This document shows positions 1 through 6,132 of a stretch of DNA of 7,912 bases, one piece after another; the stretch's first letter is position 1; the number at the start of each line of letters is the position of its first letter. The stretch comes from Aquificaceae bacterium. GTDB taxonomy: Bacteria; Aquificota; Aquificia; Aquificales; Aquificaceae. The stretch is taken from the NCBI GenBank assembly GCA_025057245.1, contig JANWYC010000041.1:1-7912 (forward strand), read 5' to 3'. The notes under the pieces are model-generated. The model ran no database searches and was not told the DNA's origin. It saw only the letters and a program-made list of their open reading frames with translations. A program made the position numbers and the translations under genes.

Positions 1-840
1 TACCTGAATGATAAACCCATACCTTTGGAAAAATACGAAAGGTCAAGATGCTACGCCATAGCACCAGACGGCTCTGGTTTCGTGTTGGGAACTGAGTGGT
101 ATGTTAGGTATTACGACTCAAAGGGCAATCTTTTGTGGGCAGTGCCTGTAAGAATTGCGTGGAGCGTAGGCATATCGTCAAACGGCAGGGTGGTTGTGGC
201 GGGGCTTGAGGATGGGACTATCAGGTGGTATAGAGCATCTGACGGAAAAGAACTTCTGGCACTCTTTCCCCACAAGGACGGCAAAAGATGGGTCTTGTGG
301 ATGCCTGAAGGCTACTACGTGGCAAGTGAAGGCGGGGAAGAGCTAATCGGATGGCATCTCAATAGGTCTGCAGACGAAGAGGCGGACTTTGTGCCTTTAT
401 CAAAGTTCAAAGCCCTTTTCAACAAACCAGAAGTAATCAGAAGGTTGTTTTTCACCTATGACGTTAGGAAAGCCCTTGAGCTTACTGGTGTTCAAGCCCT
501 TGAAGTAGGCGACGTAGCACCACCAACCGTTAGCATACTCTCACCAGAAGATGGTTCAAACCTAAGTAGCACTAACTTGATGCTAAGAGTCAAAGTGAGA
601 AACAGCTCAAGAGAACCTGCGACCGCTCTGAAGGTTTTTGTGGATGGCAAGGAGGTATATGAACACAGGCTTTCTGGAACTCTAAAGCCCGAAGAAGTTT
701 TGACCTTGAGCGTGAAAGTGCCAGAGAGGGACACTTTTGAACTCTCGGTAGTAGCACAAAACAGATACGTGGAAGGTGTGCCACAAAGCATAAGGCTTTT
801 CTACAGAAAACCAACCAGCCCACAAGAGAGAGGTAGATGA
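1..840 (+). CDS. WD40-repeat protein, 3' portion, without the usual C-terminal caspase-like domain
   Basis: The reading frame is open from the first base of the window, so the true start lies upstream; the TTG at 25 is only an internal Leu codon. The visible 279 residues contain degenerate beta-propeller blades, e.g. GTIRWYRASDGKELLALFP (an 'x-D-G-T-I-R-x-W' blade end), then the conserved stretch with WMPEGYYVAS, GGEELIGWHLNR and ADFVPLSKF. After that comes a proline-marked hinge (APPTVSILSPEDGSNLSS) and an immunoglobulin-like beta segment to the end. In the bacterial protein family I recognise here, this exact order precedes a peptidase C14 (caspase-like) domain that starts with a 'LYVLAVGVSDY'-type strand. 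Here the protein ends instead at a Lys-Pro-Thr segment with TGA at 838-840. It is either a naturally caspase-less scaffold or a gene truncated at its 3' end. Such propellers bind proteins; the partner is unknown. No signal peptide can be judged because the N-terminus is missing. Confidence 0.75.
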   Translation, partial: YLNDKPIPLEKYERSRCYAIAPDGSGFVLGTEWYVRYYDSKGNLLWAVPVRIAWSVGISSNGRVVVAGLEDGTIRWYRASDGKELLALFPHKDGKRWVLWMPEGYYVASEGGEELIGWHLNRSADEEADFVPLSKFKALFNKPEVIRRLFFTYDVRKALELTGVQALEVGDVAPPTVSILSPEDGSNLSSTNLMLRVKVRNSSREPATALKVFVDGKEVYEHRLSGTLKPEEVLTLSVKVPERDTFELSVVAQNRYVEGVPQSIRLFYRKPTSPQERGR

Positions 841-1070
841 GGTTAAAGCTCGCTTTCTGGATGCACGAGTCAACTAAACATAGGCTATCTATGTGAATAG
901 CTAGATTTAACTTTTTCAAGACAACCATTACAAAAAGGCAAGAGTGAGTTAGTAAATAACTTTACCGACCAAGCCAGCACATAGTTAGCCCCGTTGTCTC
1001 AAGGTCAAGAAAGAGAGCTCTCGTCCCAATTAGGCTCTATTTCTGCAATTTTCCCGATTGCAATCTCGTT
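841..1070. other. Convergent intergenic gap with weak inverted repeats
   Basis: This gap separates the ends of two convergent genes. I see no convincing ORF: an ATG at 837 overlapping the upstream stop gives only 19 codons. Small stem structures are present: ACATAG/CTATGT at 878-894 (6-bp stem, 5-nt loop), AGTTA/TAACT at 947-961, TGCAAT/ATTGCA at 1044-1062, and the palindrome GAGAGCTCTC at 1014-1023. Read on the minus strand that palindrome is followed by TTTCTT and could act as a weak terminator for the minus-strand gene. None is a clear GC-rich stem followed by a T-run, so intrinsic termination is not demonstrated for either gene. Confidence 0.4.
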
Positions 1071-1829
1071 TCATGTCTGTTCCACTCTTACTTCCTCACC
1101 CAAACTCACTCTTAGCCTTTCTCTGGCGTTGTACTTGGGTAAGAAGAGCTCCATCAGACCGAAGCTACCACAGATGAGAGCTGGTTCTTGCTCGCTCCCT
1201 TGAAGAAAGTAAGAAACTATCTTAAGCTCTCTGTTTCTAAACGTTCCTCTTGAGTAGTTTCCACAAGGTAGGTTGGTGATGCAGTTTCCGTATCGGTCAA
1301 AGTATACGACCTTTCCCACAAGCCAACTCTGTTCTTTTCTTGGCTCTTCCCAGTGTAGCGTGAATTGGTATTCTATTTGACTTCCTAACTCCTCAAGCTT
1401 CACGCCCTTGCTTAGATAGGCACTCACAGGAGCGAAGACATCCCTTCCGTGAAAAGTGGAGCTTACACGCGGTAGTGTGTATTTTTCTATTTTGTAAGCC
1501 TTTGGTTTGTCTCCTATGCTTTTTATGGCAAGGTCAAAAAGCCCGTTATAAGGTCCCACAAAGGTATAATTACCAGCCCTCACTGCCACAGGAAGTCTTG
1601 AAGAGCCAACACCTGGGTCAACAACACACAGAAATATGGTATTTTCGGGAAAGTAGGAAAAATGCGCTCTCAGTAGCAGAGCTCCGTGCGTTATGTTAAA
1701 AGGTTCTACGTCGTGGCTTATATCCAATATTTTAGCGTCGGGATTTATACTGAGTATAACTCCTTTCATACAACCCACAAAACCATCGCTGTAGCCAAAA
1801 TCGGTTAGCAGGGCTATTAAACCGCTCAT
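1071..1829 (-). CDS. S-adenosyl-L-methionine hydrolase (SAM hydroxide adenosyltransferase, DUF62 family)
   Basis: A 252-aa protein matching the family in length and in all main motifs: LLTDFG near the N-terminus (Asp10, ribose-binding position), DISHDVEPFNITHGALLL (36-53), VVDPGVGSSR (69-78), VGPYNG (91-96), STFHGRDVFAPVSAYLS (124-140) and, in the C-terminal domain, FDRYGNCITNL (177-187). Asp71, Arg78 and His127 occupy the positions of the Asp-Arg-His set that activates water in characterised members, which hydrolyse SAM to adenosine and methionine. The fluorinase/chlorinase relatives lack that set, so a halogenase is unlikely. Tyr94 stands where Asp or Asn is usual in the P-(D/N)-N-G motif. 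The ATG at 1829 is the earliest possible start (TGA two codons upstream) and places LLTDFG correctly. Cytosolic. The physiological role of SAM hydrolysis in this family is unclear. It stands alone, divergent from the radical SAM gene. Confidence 0.9.
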   Translation of the reverse strand: MSGLIALLTDFGYSDGFVGCMKGVILSINPDAKILDISHDVEPFNITHGALLLRAHFSYFPENTIFLCVVDPGVGSSRLPVAVRAGNYTFVGPYNGLFDLAIKSIGDKPKAYKIEKYTLPRVSSTFHGRDVFAPVSAYLSKGVKLEELGSQIEYQFTLHWEEPRKEQSWLVGKVVYFDRYGNCITNLPCGNYSRGTFRNRELKIVSYFLQGSEQEPALICGSFGLMELFLPKYNARERLRVSLGEEVRVEQT

Positions 1830-1837
1830 ACCTCATT

Positions 1838-1843
1838 ATTTTA
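1838..1843 (-). promoter_or_regulatory. Candidate -10 element of the SAM hydrolase gene (near-leaderless start)
   Basis: Read on the minus strand, TAAAAT lies 8 nt before the ATG and is preceded directly by TG. No good -35 hexamer is visible at 16-18 nt. The only Shine-Dalgarno-like bases (GAGGT) abut the ATG with no spacer, which is too close to work normally. A transcript starting from this -10 would have almost no leader. The arrangement resembles that of fabZ at the other end of the window. Confidence 0.3.
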
Positions 1844-1911
1844 CATGCCTAAAACACACTACAGGTCTCAAATACTGTTTGATGTTGAACCACTTTAAAC
1901 TTGCTGTGTCT

Positions 1912-2057
1912 GACATGCAACTGTCTAATAAACCCCTTATCTCTGAGTAATAAGGATTTTGCAAATTCTTGCATAGTTAGCTCAAATCCTGAAGCGGTTG
2001 ATTATCAAGCATTTGGACAAAAGATTTCTCAACTGGCATGTTAAACAGTTGCACGTC
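1912..2057. repeat. 146-bp segment bounded by 17-bp imperfect inverted repeats
   Basis: The left arm at 1912-1928 (GACATGCAACTGTCTAA) pairs with the complement of the right arm at 2041-2057 (GACGTGCAACTGTTTAA): 15 of 17 positions agree, including nine in a row. The interior (112 bp) has no ORF but contains a further stem, CCTTAT/ATAAGG, at 1935-1955 with a 9-nt loop, followed by ATTTT. The region is the spacer between the divergent SAM hydrolase and radical SAM genes. It could be a small non-autonomous mobile element (MITE), a paired operator, or chance. No clear target-site duplication is visible next to the arms. Confidence 0.4.
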
Positions 2058-2076
2058 TGAAAAGGTGGTTGTGTTG

Positions 2077-2082
2077 TATATT
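2077..2082 (+). promoter_or_regulatory. Candidate -10 element for the radical SAM/CDF unit
   Basis: TATATT lies 28 nt before the ATG at 2111, in an AT-rich stretch at a sensible distance. No hexamer close to TTGACA is found 16-18 nt upstream; the nearest, TTGCAC at 2050-2055, would need a 21-nt spacer and falls in the right arm of the inverted repeat. Weak call based on the -10 alone. Confidence 0.25.
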
Positions 2083-2110
2083 TAAATTAGAGGGCTAATT
2101 ACGGAAGAGC

Positions 2111-3052
2111 ATGGTTAGGAAGATAGAAAGGTTATACTACTCGCTTAAGGATTACTTAAAGGACAAATATCAAAAAAGAGTGCAGAAAATTACCGTAGCT
2201 CTGCCCTTTACTTGTCCCAATATAGACGGCACTAAGGCAACTGGTGGATGCACATACTGTTTTTCTGGCACAAGACCCGCACACCTTGAGCCTTATGTTC
2301 CCTTACGCAGGCAGATAGAAGATGGTATGAAAAGGGCAAAAAACCGATACGGTGAGAACATACTATTCTTCGTGTATTTTCAGTCTTATTCCAACACTTA
2401 CGGTCAGTATGACTATCTAAAATCGGTCTACGATACTGTGCTTAGCTTTGAGGAAGTGGTAGGTATAGATGTGGGCACAAGACCTGACTGCGCTCCCGAG
2501 TGGGTTCTTGACCTTCTTGAAAGCTACACGCAAAAAGGTCTTGAAGTGTGGGTGGAATACGGACTTCAAAGTGCCAACTTTAGCACGCTGAGGGCTATAA
2601 ACAGAGCTCACGGAGTCTCTGACTTTGTGGATGCGGTGCTAAGAACAAAGAGAAGAAACATCAAAGTGTGTGCTCACATCATCCTTGGGCTTCCTGGAGA
2701 GGATAGGGAAGATATGATAGAGACCGCAAAGCTTCTCAGCAGTCTTCCCGTAGATGGTGTTAAAATACACCCACTTCATGTTATAAAAAACACAAAAATG
2801 GCGGAGCAGTATTTAAGAGGTGAGTTTAAAGTATTAAGCCTTCAAGAATACGCAGAAAGAGTTGTAGATGTGATAGAGGTGTTGCCTCCTAAGATGGTTA
2901 TTCATAGACTTACTGGAGAGGTAGAGCCAGAAAGGCTTATAGCGCCAGACTACTGCACTTATGCAAAAAAGCACGAAGTGGTAAAGGCTATAGCTGACCA
3001 ACTGACTGCAAGGGGAAGCTACCAAGGTTGTAAAATACCCTTTAACCGATGA
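2111..3052 (+). CDS. Radical SAM protein, TIGR01212 / YhcC-YtqA family
   Basis: A 313-aa protein with the family's characteristic N-terminal motif: Cys35 in LPFTCPNIDGT and then GGCTYC with Cys47 and Cys50 (C-x11-C-x2-C rather than the classical C-x3-C-x2-C). These would hold a [4Fe-4S] cluster that reductively cleaves SAM. Other family marks are VYFQSYSNTYG (about 98-108), DVGTRPDC (about 120-127), a VEYGLQSAN segment and IILGLPGE (about 192-199). The length and all motifs are intact, so it should be active. Relatives in E. coli and B. subtilis have no reaction that I can state with certainty; a role in RNA or cofactor modification is only conjecture. The ATG at 2111 has GGAAG at 2103-2107 upstream, a 3-nt gap that is slightly short. 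Its stop overlaps the next start (ATGA), implying translational coupling to the cation transporter. Confidence 0.9.
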   Translation: MVRKIERLYYSLKDYLKDKYQKRVQKITVALPFTCPNIDGTKATGGCTYCFSGTRPAHLEPYVPLRRQIEDGMKRAKNRYGENILFFVYFQSYSNTYGQYDYLKSVYDTVLSFEEVVGIDVGTRPDCAPEWVLDLLESYTQKGLEVWVEYGLQSANFSTLRAINRAHGVSDFVDAVLRTKRRNIKVCAHIILGLPGEDREDMIETAKLLSSLPVDGVKIHPLHVIKNTKMAEQYLRGEFKVLSLQEYAERVVDVIEVLPPKMVIHRLTGEVEPERLIAPDYCTYAKKHEVVKAIADQLTARGSYQGCKIPFNR

Positions 3053-4236
3053 AGAAACATCACTGGGCGCTGGTTTCCTTGAGCGTTAACCTGCTTCAGG
3101 CTCTCTTAAAGTTCGTTGCCGGTTTTCTAACTGGAAGCCTTTCTATGATAGGTGAAGCGGTGCATTCTCTCTCAGACTCCTTTGCGTCCGTGGTTGCTTT
3201 CATTACTATAAAGTTTTCTGACAGAAAAACGAAAAAGTTTCCTTACGGTCTATACAGGCTTGAGAACTTAGGTTCTATAGTGATAGCCTTTTTCTTACTG
3301 CTGACCGCTTATGAAATGATAAAAAGGGCTCTAGGCGAAGAAGTTTTTATAAAAGAAGAGTTTCTCGGACTCGGTCTCGTGGTCATAGTTTTTTCCCTTT
3401 TCAGCTCTTTAGGTCTTTCCTTTCTTGAGAGAAGGGCTGGTAAAAGGCTCAACTCTCCCACCCTCGTAGCGGATTCTTACCACACCCTTACTGATGCTTT
3501 TGGTTCCTCCCTTGTTCTTGTGAGTTTGCTGAGCGTTCAAATGGGATACCAGTTAGACAGGTATTTTGCCCTTGGAGTTGCCCTTCTCATCAGCTATACC
3601 GCCTTTACCATACTCTGGAGGGAGGTATCCGTGCTTTTGGATGTATCTGTGGACGAGGAGACTTTAGGTAAGATAAGGGATGTGCTTCTCTCCTTTCCAG
3701 AGGTAAAGGAGATAAAGGGGCTTTTTGTGAGAAGTTCGGGAGGAAAGCTGTTTGCAGACGTTGTCCTCTTACTGGAAGGCAGAGACTTTATGAGAATGCA
3801 CCAGACGGTGGATAGCATAGAAGAACTGCTAAAGCAAGAAGTGAAAGAGTTAGACATGGTATTTATACATTACGAGCCTGCGGAGGAGGAAGCCTTTAGA
3901 GTGGGAGTTCTTGTGGATGAGAAGGGGGATGTATGCAAACAATTTGAAAAAGCGAGGGAACTTCTTATATTCGGAAGTTCACCAGAGAGGCTTTCCATAA
4001 CCCATGAAGACGAAAAAGACCTATCAGAGCTCATAAGAAGTAAGGGACTTTTAGTTGTGGTCTGCGGACAACATCCTTTATCTTCTCAGGCTAAGGGAGT
4101 GCTTACTCAAGGGGGCGTTTTTGTCTGGGAAACAGAAGAGAAGAACCCTTACAAAGCCCTTAGAGAAGTAATCTACGGTCTATGGAGCGTTCAGAATAAA
4201 GATATAGCAAAACCTATGTCCGATAAGCCCGTTTAG
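3049..4236 (+). CDS. Cation diffusion facilitator (Zn-type) with C-terminal NifX/NifB-like domain
   Basis: A 395-aa inner-membrane metal/proton antiporter. Residues 1 to about 200 carry six hydrophobic segments. Metal site A is complete: His39/Asp43 in GEAVHSLSD (TM2) and His145/Asp149 in ADSYHTLTD (TM5), the H-x3-D/H-x3-D pattern typical of Zn-exporting members. FPYGLYRLENLGSI (64-77) is a family signature. Residues about 200-277 form the usual cytoplasmic CDF C-terminal domain, ending in VFIHYEP. About 110 further residues (284-395) are extra. RVGVLVDEKGDVCKQFEKARELLIF and VVVCGQHPLSSQAKGVLTQGG recall the dinitrogenase FeMo-cofactor-binding (NifX/NifB) fold, with pattern 'G.vs.hFg.A..f' and then 'vv.cg......aL...Gi.V'. 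That assignment is by eye. The start overlaps the upstream stop by 4 bp. The extra domain may sense or bind a metal or cofactor. Confidence 0.88.
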   Translation: MKKHHWALVSLSVNLLQALLKFVAGFLTGSLSMIGEAVHSLSDSFASVVAFITIKFSDRKTKKFPYGLYRLENLGSIVIAFFLLLTAYEMIKRALGEEVFIKEEFLGLGLVVIVFSLFSSLGLSFLERRAGKRLNSPTLVADSYHTLTDAFGSSLVLVSLLSVQMGYQLDRYFALGVALLISYTAFTILWREVSVLLDVSVDEETLGKIRDVLLSFPEVKEIKGLFVRSSGGKLFADVVLLLEGRDFMRMHQTVDSIEELLKQEVKELDMVFIHYEPAEEEAFRVGVLVDEKGDVCKQFEKARELLIFGSSPERLSITHEDEKDLSELIRSKGLLVVVCGQHPLSSQAKGVLTQGGVFVWETEEKNPYKALREVIYGLWSVQNKDIAKPMSDKPV

Positions 4237-4377
4237 GTTTTGTCTCCTTCTGTATTTACTATGTGTGGTATTCAAACATTTTACAACCTAAGTTTGATTT
4301 TACAGAAAACTCCAAAAATTCCTGTGAGTCAGTGTTGAAAAGTTTATTAGACTAAACAAAAACGATTATAAGTAGAT

Positions 4378-5143
4378 TGAGAAATTACCCATGACGAAGC
4401 TTTCCTCTGAAAAAACTATAAGCAATAGAATAACCATAAAGGTATGCAAGCAAAGTTATACCTTTTCTCCACCTGCTTACAGCATTAAAACTCTTCACAC
4501 AGCTTATCACACCCTCTACCACTTGCCTTATTGACTTGTCCTCCTTGCTCTTATATACATTCACAACCTCTACACCTTTGTATCCTCTATCTCCATACAC
4601 CTCAGCATCTTCTACCAAACGCCTAAACCATGCACTCTTTACCTTCCTTATCTTGTAAGCTTTTGCCTCATGCACGCTACCATATGTAAACCACAAGTCA
4701 TAAACCACTCCATAGTAGAGCTCTTCAAACCGCATTCTCTTGCCATAGTGAACGCTGTATATGTTTCTCTTCTTCTTTGTCCAGAAAACTTTGCCAGAAA
4801 ATCCTTTTATCTTCTGAGTTCTCGCTCTGTTTGTGTCTGCTAACGGCAGTATTGTGCCATTTACTATAAGCTTTAGCTTTTTGCCACTCAAAATCTTCAA
4901 AAAGGCACTATTAGAACTTTCCAGAGCATGAACTGTTAACTCTTCTCTGTCTTGCTTTTCTAAATATGTGGTAGGAGTTTATGCCTGGGTCTATGAGGAG
5001 TCTGGCGAGCATAAGGACTGGCGAGTGTGTGAACTATGAGAGTATGAAAAGCGTCATGATTTGCTGGTCTGAAACTTTTGGCTTTTTTCATGCTTTTGGT
5101 TTTGACTGTGTAAAGTTGTAGAAGGCTTCTACCTGATTTCTCA
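4378..5143 (-). mobile_element. Insertion sequence remnant; ends uncertain
   Basis: The remnant is defined mainly by the broken transposase gene. The only inward-facing end match I find is TGAGAAAT at 4378-4385 (plus) and at 5143-5136 (minus). This 8-bp match would place the ends inside the coding region, so it may be chance. No target-site duplication is evident. The transposase lies opposite in strand to both neighbours (CDF gene to the left, secreted protein gene to the right). The boundaries given are therefore approximate. Confidence 0.4.
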
Positions 5144-5144
5144 C
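4385..5144 (-). pseudogene. Decayed DDE-type transposase (IS982/IS4-like)
   Basis: The 3' part is an open frame (4385-4900) with LADTNRARTQKIKGFSGKVF, YGSVHEAKAY, VYGDRGYKG and a Q-V-V-E-G-V helix, which together look like the later catalytic motifs of an RNase H-fold transposase. The 5' part is in a different minus-strand frame. From about 5144 it reads VRNQVEAFYNFTQSKPKA, stop (TGA, 5088-5090), KKPKVSDQQIMTLFILS, stop (TAG, 5034-5036), FTHSPVLMLARLLIDPGINS and YHIFRKARQRR. A +1 shift near 4930-4965 is needed to join it to the frame reading EELTVHALESSNSAFLKILSG. Two further oddities are an Asn in VNGT where the first catalytic Asp is expected, and only eight residues between YYG and YGSVHE, which suggests an internal deletion. 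The element is dead; the exact IS family is uncertain. Confidence 0.75.
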
Positions 5145-5165
5145 CCGACGTATTTTTCATATAAT
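5138..5165 (+). promoter_or_regulatory. Promoter of the secreted protein gene
   Basis: A perfect TATAAT at 5160-5165 lies 16 nt after TTCTCA (5138-5143), which matches four of six bases of the -35 consensus. A transcript would begin near 5172 and leave a leader of about 25 nt containing the Shine-Dalgarno sequence. The -35 falls in or at the edge of the transposase remnant, so the promoter may have been partly created by the insertion. Confidence 0.55.
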
Positions 5166-5181
5166 AAATAGTAAAACGGCT

Positions 5182-5189
5182 AAGGAGGT
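5182..5189 (+). promoter_or_regulatory. Strong ribosome binding site (AAGGAGGT)
   Basis: An eight-base, essentially perfect anti-16S complement lies 7 nt before the ATG at 5197. It fixes the start of the secreted protein and is the strongest such site in the window. Confidence 0.85.
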
Positions 5190-5196
5190 AAAAACC

Positions 5197-5742
5197 ATGA
5201 AGCTATTCGTGCTTATCCTTCTAACTTTTAGTTTTCTGTTTGCTCAGCCAAAGCCCTTTGGTCTTGAGTTTGGCGTCACTACAAAAGAGCAAGCCTTGAG
5301 CATAATAAGGAAAGAGGGCGGTAGAGTGGTAAACTCAGGAAACAGAGTTGTAAAGGGGGACATAGTAAATCCTGAGATTGAAGGGGTGGTGGTAAGGGGG
5401 CTTCCAGTGGAAAACCTGCAAGAAGCCACTTTTTGGTTTTATAAGGGTAGGCTTTTTAAGATTGACTACACCTTTCCCCTTTCAATGAACAAGGAAGAGT
5501 TCTACGTGCTACACAAACAGCTAAGCCAAAAGTATGGAAACCCAAAAAGATATGTAAAGCCTTACCTTGCAGATGGTATAGCGGATTGGAATTTTGGAAA
5601 TGTGCGCATGTCCCTTATAGCTCCTTGGGTTTCTTGGAATATGTATCTCGTGTATGAACATGTTCCTACCTCAAGGCAAGCGGACATAAGCGACCAAGAG
5701 GTTTTTGAGAAAGAAACCGCCAAGCCAAAGCGTGGGCTTTAA
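5197..5742 (+). CDS. Small secreted protein of unknown function
   Basis: A 181-aa protein that I do not recognise as a named family. It begins with a clear Sec signal peptide: MK, a hydrophobic core of about 12 residues, then LFA followed by QPKP, with probable signal peptidase I cleavage after Ala16. There is no lipobox cysteine. The mature part of about 165 residues opens with PFGLEFGVTTKEQALSIIR, which resembles the 'lGmt.eea...l' opening of small periplasmic proteins. It later has LSQKYGNPKRY and ADWNFGNVRMSLI, a pattern of strands and a 'KYG.P' turn also common in such proteins. The C-terminus is charged (ETAKPKRGL). It has its own promoter and a strong ribosome binding site, and no operon partner upstream because the gene before it is a minus-strand IS remnant. 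Likely periplasmic; the role is unknown. Confidence 0.75.
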   Translation: MKLFVLILLTFSFLFAQPKPFGLEFGVTTKEQALSIIRKEGGRVVNSGNRVVKGDIVNPEIEGVVVRGLPVENLQEATFWFYKGRLFKIDYTFPLSMNKEEFYVLHKQLSQKYGNPKRYVKPYLADGIADWNFGNVRMSLIAPWVSWNMYLVYEHVPTSRQADISDQEVFEKETAKPKRGL

Positions 5743-5753
5743 GGAGTATGTTT

Positions 5754-5789
5754 ATGCGCAATCCGTCTTTTTACCTTAGACTAAACTAA
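5754..5789 (+). CDS. 11-codon ORF with a good ribosome binding site, possible gene remnant
   Basis: AAGGAG at 5741-5746, overlapping the stop of the secreted protein gene, lies 7 nt before an ATG whose frame reads MRNPSFYLRLN and then TAA. A second in-frame ATG at 5748 is too close to the AAGGAG to use it. This is either a tiny leader peptide or, more likely, the 5' stub of a gene lost from this spot; the truncated Fic gene follows 88 bp later. No continuation is visible in other frames. Confidence 0.2.
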   Translation: MRNPSFYLRLN

Positions 5790-5877
5790 CAGTGTAGTGT
5801 CACTTTTCTGTCTCTGCTCTCATGCGTGACGCTTTAGAGTCTTTGTCTTACGATGGTTTTATGATACACTTTTCTAC

Positions 5878-6132
5878 GTGCGTGACACTCTCTGGAAAAG
5901 GTGTGAACTAATTCAGAAGCTGGGCGGTTTGCCAGAGCCTAAGGTAGAGAACAGAGAATGGCTCTACTTGTTTTCTGAAGAAAGCAGGAATTCTATAGCT
6001 ATAGAAGGCTTATTCGTATCGGAGAAGGAGTTTAAAGATATAGTGCTAAGAGGAAGCAAACCTCGTAGCAGGTCGGAAGAGGAAGCCTATAACTATTACA
6101 GGACCGCTCTATACTTTTATGGTCTTGCTTAA
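5878..6132 (+). pseudogene. Fic-family protein, N-terminal fragment lacking the catalytic core
   Basis: 84 codons from a GTG start. The sequence ESRNSIAIEGLFVSEKEF matches the region just before the Fic core. S-I-A-I-E-G fits the (S/T)-x3-E-(G/N) inhibitory-helix motif that blocks ATP binding in Fic AMP-transferases. The following EEAYNYYRTALYFYGLA is the usual next helix. The frame then ends at TAA, and the HPFxDGNGR active-site motif is absent; the minus-strand hypoxanthine phosphoribosyltransferase gene occupies the space where it should be, and the two stop codons overlap. No Shine-Dalgarno sequence precedes the GTG, although TATGAT at 5860-5865 is a -10-like match. Most likely a 3'-truncated class II Fic gene. 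A stand-alone antitoxin-like peptide, as in class I pairs, is less likely because no toxin lies nearby. Confidence 0.6.

Noticed and set aside
851..876. F-L-D-A-R-V-N in another plus-strand frame after the WD40 stop, resembling the caspase 'LDAC' active-site strand
   Set aside because: Only a few residues, Arg instead of the catalytic Cys, followed by stops, and no other C14 motif nearby.
994..1203. 69-codon plus-strand ORF over the end of the SAM hydrolase gene
   Set aside because: Antisense to well-conserved coding sequence, low-complexity Ser/Leu composition and no start signal.
1970..2000. Possible tRNA T-arm (CTCAAATCC)
   Set aside because: No matching acceptor, D-arm or anticodon stem, and the GG-TTC core is missing.
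4378..5143. TGAGAAAT inverted pair as the IS termini
   Set aside because: Only 8 bp, overlapping the transposase stop codon and its probable start; too short to define ends with confidence, so used only for approximate boundaries.
4960..5160. 66-codon minus-strand ORF starting at 5160
   Set aside because: It is an out-of-frame shadow of the transposase N-terminal region; the neighbouring frame carries the recognisable sequence.
5721..5745. Stem AAGCC/GGCTT at the end of the secreted protein gene as a terminator
   Set aside because: Only 5 bp and no T-run after it.
4347..5786. 11-bp direct repeat TTAGACTAAAC at 4347-4357 and 5776-5786, flanking the IS remnant and the secreted protein gene
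   Set aside because: Several 11-mer pairs are expected by chance in about 8 kb, the flanking bases do not extend the match, and the interval is not a recognisable composite element.
5822..5911. 29-codon ORF from the ATG at 5822
   Set aside because: No ribosome binding site, overlaps the Fic fragment in another frame, and shows no family-like sequence.
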